DNA of 6,777 nt from NCBI GenBank assembly GCA_938041705.1, contig CALISP010000310.1, positions 1 through 6,777 on the forward strand, given 5' to 3'. This DNA comes from an uncultured Cocleimonas sp. GTDB taxonomy: Bacteria > Pseudomonadota > Gammaproteobacteria > Thiotrichales > Thiotrichaceae. Of this stretch, positions 5,884-6,777 are shown one piece after another; position 1 is the stretch's first letter; each line of letters starts with the position of its first letter. The notes below the pieces were generated by a model that saw only the letters and a list, made by a program, of their open reading frames with translations, had not been told where the DNA came from and made no database searches. The position numbers and the translations under genes are program-made.

Positions 5884-6777
5884 ATGAAAAAATCATCAAG
5901 CAGCACCAAAGACATCATCATTTTCAGTTTTCTCACGCTCATCGTGATTCTGCTTATTTTGTCTATGTATCAACGTGACCGTGAATGGACTAAATTATCT
6001 TCAATGGAACGTGCTCTTTCTGAACAATCACGCGATGTCAGTACACTTCGTGGCTCCTTAAATGCCGTTGAAAAAAAGCTAGAATCACTGCAAATTCAGT
6101 CACAATCTGCGGTTGCCTTAACTAATATAGATAAAAACACTAACAATATACCTAAAAGTGGGGGGGTGTCCTTAGCGTTTAAACGAGCCAAGATAGCAAC
6201 CGAACAGGAAGATTATGCTCAAGGGGATTGGAGTGTTAGTTCTCTTGGGAGTGGCCTGAAAACCATAACACCCTTGGTATCATCAGACCGTGATGCAAGC
6301 ACGATACAAAGCTATGTTCTTGAAGGATTAATTACACGTGACCCTGATACTTTAGAATGGACGGGCTTAATTGCTCGCGATTGGACTATCAGTGATGATG
6401 GTCTAATCATCACTTTCAATCTCCGTAATGACGTCTATTTTTCTGATGGTGAACCGCTCGATAGCAGCGATGTAGTGTTTAGTTTCGACTTCATCATGAA
6501 TGAAAAAATTCAAGCACCTAGACATCGCGCTTATTTAGAAAAAATTAAAAGCGTGACTGCTAATGGCCCACATCAAGTAACATTTACTTTTAAAGAACCT
6601 TATTTTGAAGCATTTAGCTTAGCGGGTACGCTAGAAGTAATTCCAGAACATTTTTATAAAGAATACTTAGATACCCCACAAATCTTTAATGACTCTAAAG
6701 GTTTACTGATGGGTACGGGACCTTATCAATTAGCCGACCCTAAAGGGTGGACTCCTGATAATGGTAATGTTGAATTG
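5884..6777 (+). CDS. Membrane-anchored family 5 extracellular solute-binding protein (oligopeptide ABC type), 3' end cut by window
   Basis: The frame is open for 298 codons to the right edge; the family usually exceeds 500 residues. After MKKSSSST, residues 11-29 form one hydrophobic segment with no lipobox cysteine and no signal peptidase site, so it is probably an uncleaved inner-membrane anchor. Residues about 33-75 are polar, with heptad-like Leu/Val spacing (a predicted coiled coil), followed by a Gln/Asn/Ser linker. The SBP_bac_5 core starts near 110. ITPLVSSDRDA, VLEGLITRDP, DGLIITFNLRNDVYFSDGEPL and DVVFSFDFIMN match the opening of the dipeptide/oligopeptide-binding domain, and GTGPYQL is a further family motif. 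Such proteins capture peptides or similar solutes for an ABC importer. No permease or ATPase gene is visible, but these could follow. The gene begins 115 bases after scpB with no clear terminator or promoter and only a weak AAGA ribosome site. Residues 91-97 are encoded by copy B of the G-rich repeat. Confidence 0.9.
   Translation, partial: MKKSSSSTKDIIIFSFLTLIVILLILSMYQRDREWTKLSSMERALSEQSRDVSTLRGSLNAVEKKLESLQIQSQSAVALTNIDKNTNNIPKSGGVSLAFKRAKIATEQEDYAQGDWSVSSLGSGLKTITPLVSSDRDASTIQSYVLEGLITRDPDTLEWTGLIARDWTISDDGLIITFNLRNDVYFSDGEPLDSSDVVFSFDFIMNEKIQAPRHRAYLEKIKSVTANGPHQVTFTFKEPYFEAFSLAGTLEVIPEHFYKEYLDTPQIFNDSKGLLMGTGPYQLADPKGWTPDNGNVEL
6153..6174 (+). repeat. G-rich 22-base dispersed repeat, copy B, with a run of seven G
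   Basis: This is the partner of 5026-5047, differing by G for A at 6164 and C for T at 6171. It encodes Lys91-Ser-Gly-Gly-Val-Ser-Leu97 in the linker between the coiled coil and the binding domain of the solute-binding protein, where an insertion would be tolerated. The first change creates an uninterrupted run of seven G (6160-6166), the longest I noticed in this AT-rich window. Confidence 0.6.

Overview
The window looks like AT-rich chromosomal DNA of a gammaproteobacterium. Four things point there: YciI and YciO proteins very close to the enterobacterial ones, the run yciO - site-2 protease - trpS - scpA - scpB that is widespread in gammaproteobacteria, a long-form TrpS, and use of ScpAB rather than MukBEF. 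No rRNA, tRNA, CRISPR array, transposase or phage gene was seen, and genus cannot be assigned by eye.

Layout. Bases 1-1324 carry two minus-strand genes: a periplasmic parvulin-type peptidyl-prolyl isomerase, whose C-terminal end runs off the left edge, and upstream of it yciI. A divergent spacer (1325-1572) separates them from a plus-strand cluster: yciO (YrdC/Sua5-like), an M50 site-2 protease family membrane protein, trpS, scpA and scpB. After a 115-base gap comes a membrane-anchored family 5 (oligopeptide type) solute-binding protein, cut by the right edge. The first two junctions of the cluster are 15-16 bases and the next two about 80 bases. I see no convincing terminator between the genes, so one polycistronic unit from yciO to scpB is likely.

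Function. Most of this is housekeeping: tRNA charging (TrpS), a putative tRNA-modification relative (YciO), chromosome condensation with SMC (ScpA, ScpB), a putative intramembrane protease and a periplasmic foldase. TrpS carries a four-cysteine pattern close to the [4Fe-4S] site described in Thermotoga maritima TrpRS.

Most unusual structure. The scpA-scpB junction holds a 27-codon ORF (5006-5089) with a strong Shine-Dalgarno sequence and an ATGA overlap with the scpA stop. A G-rich 22-base block in this ORF recurs at 20 of 22 bases in the linker of the solute-binding protein (5026-5047 and 6153-6174). Both copies are read in the same frame as Lys-Ser-Gly-(Glu/Gly)-Val-Ser-Leu. It could be a dispersed, coding-compatible repeat, but two copies in one window cannot prove this.
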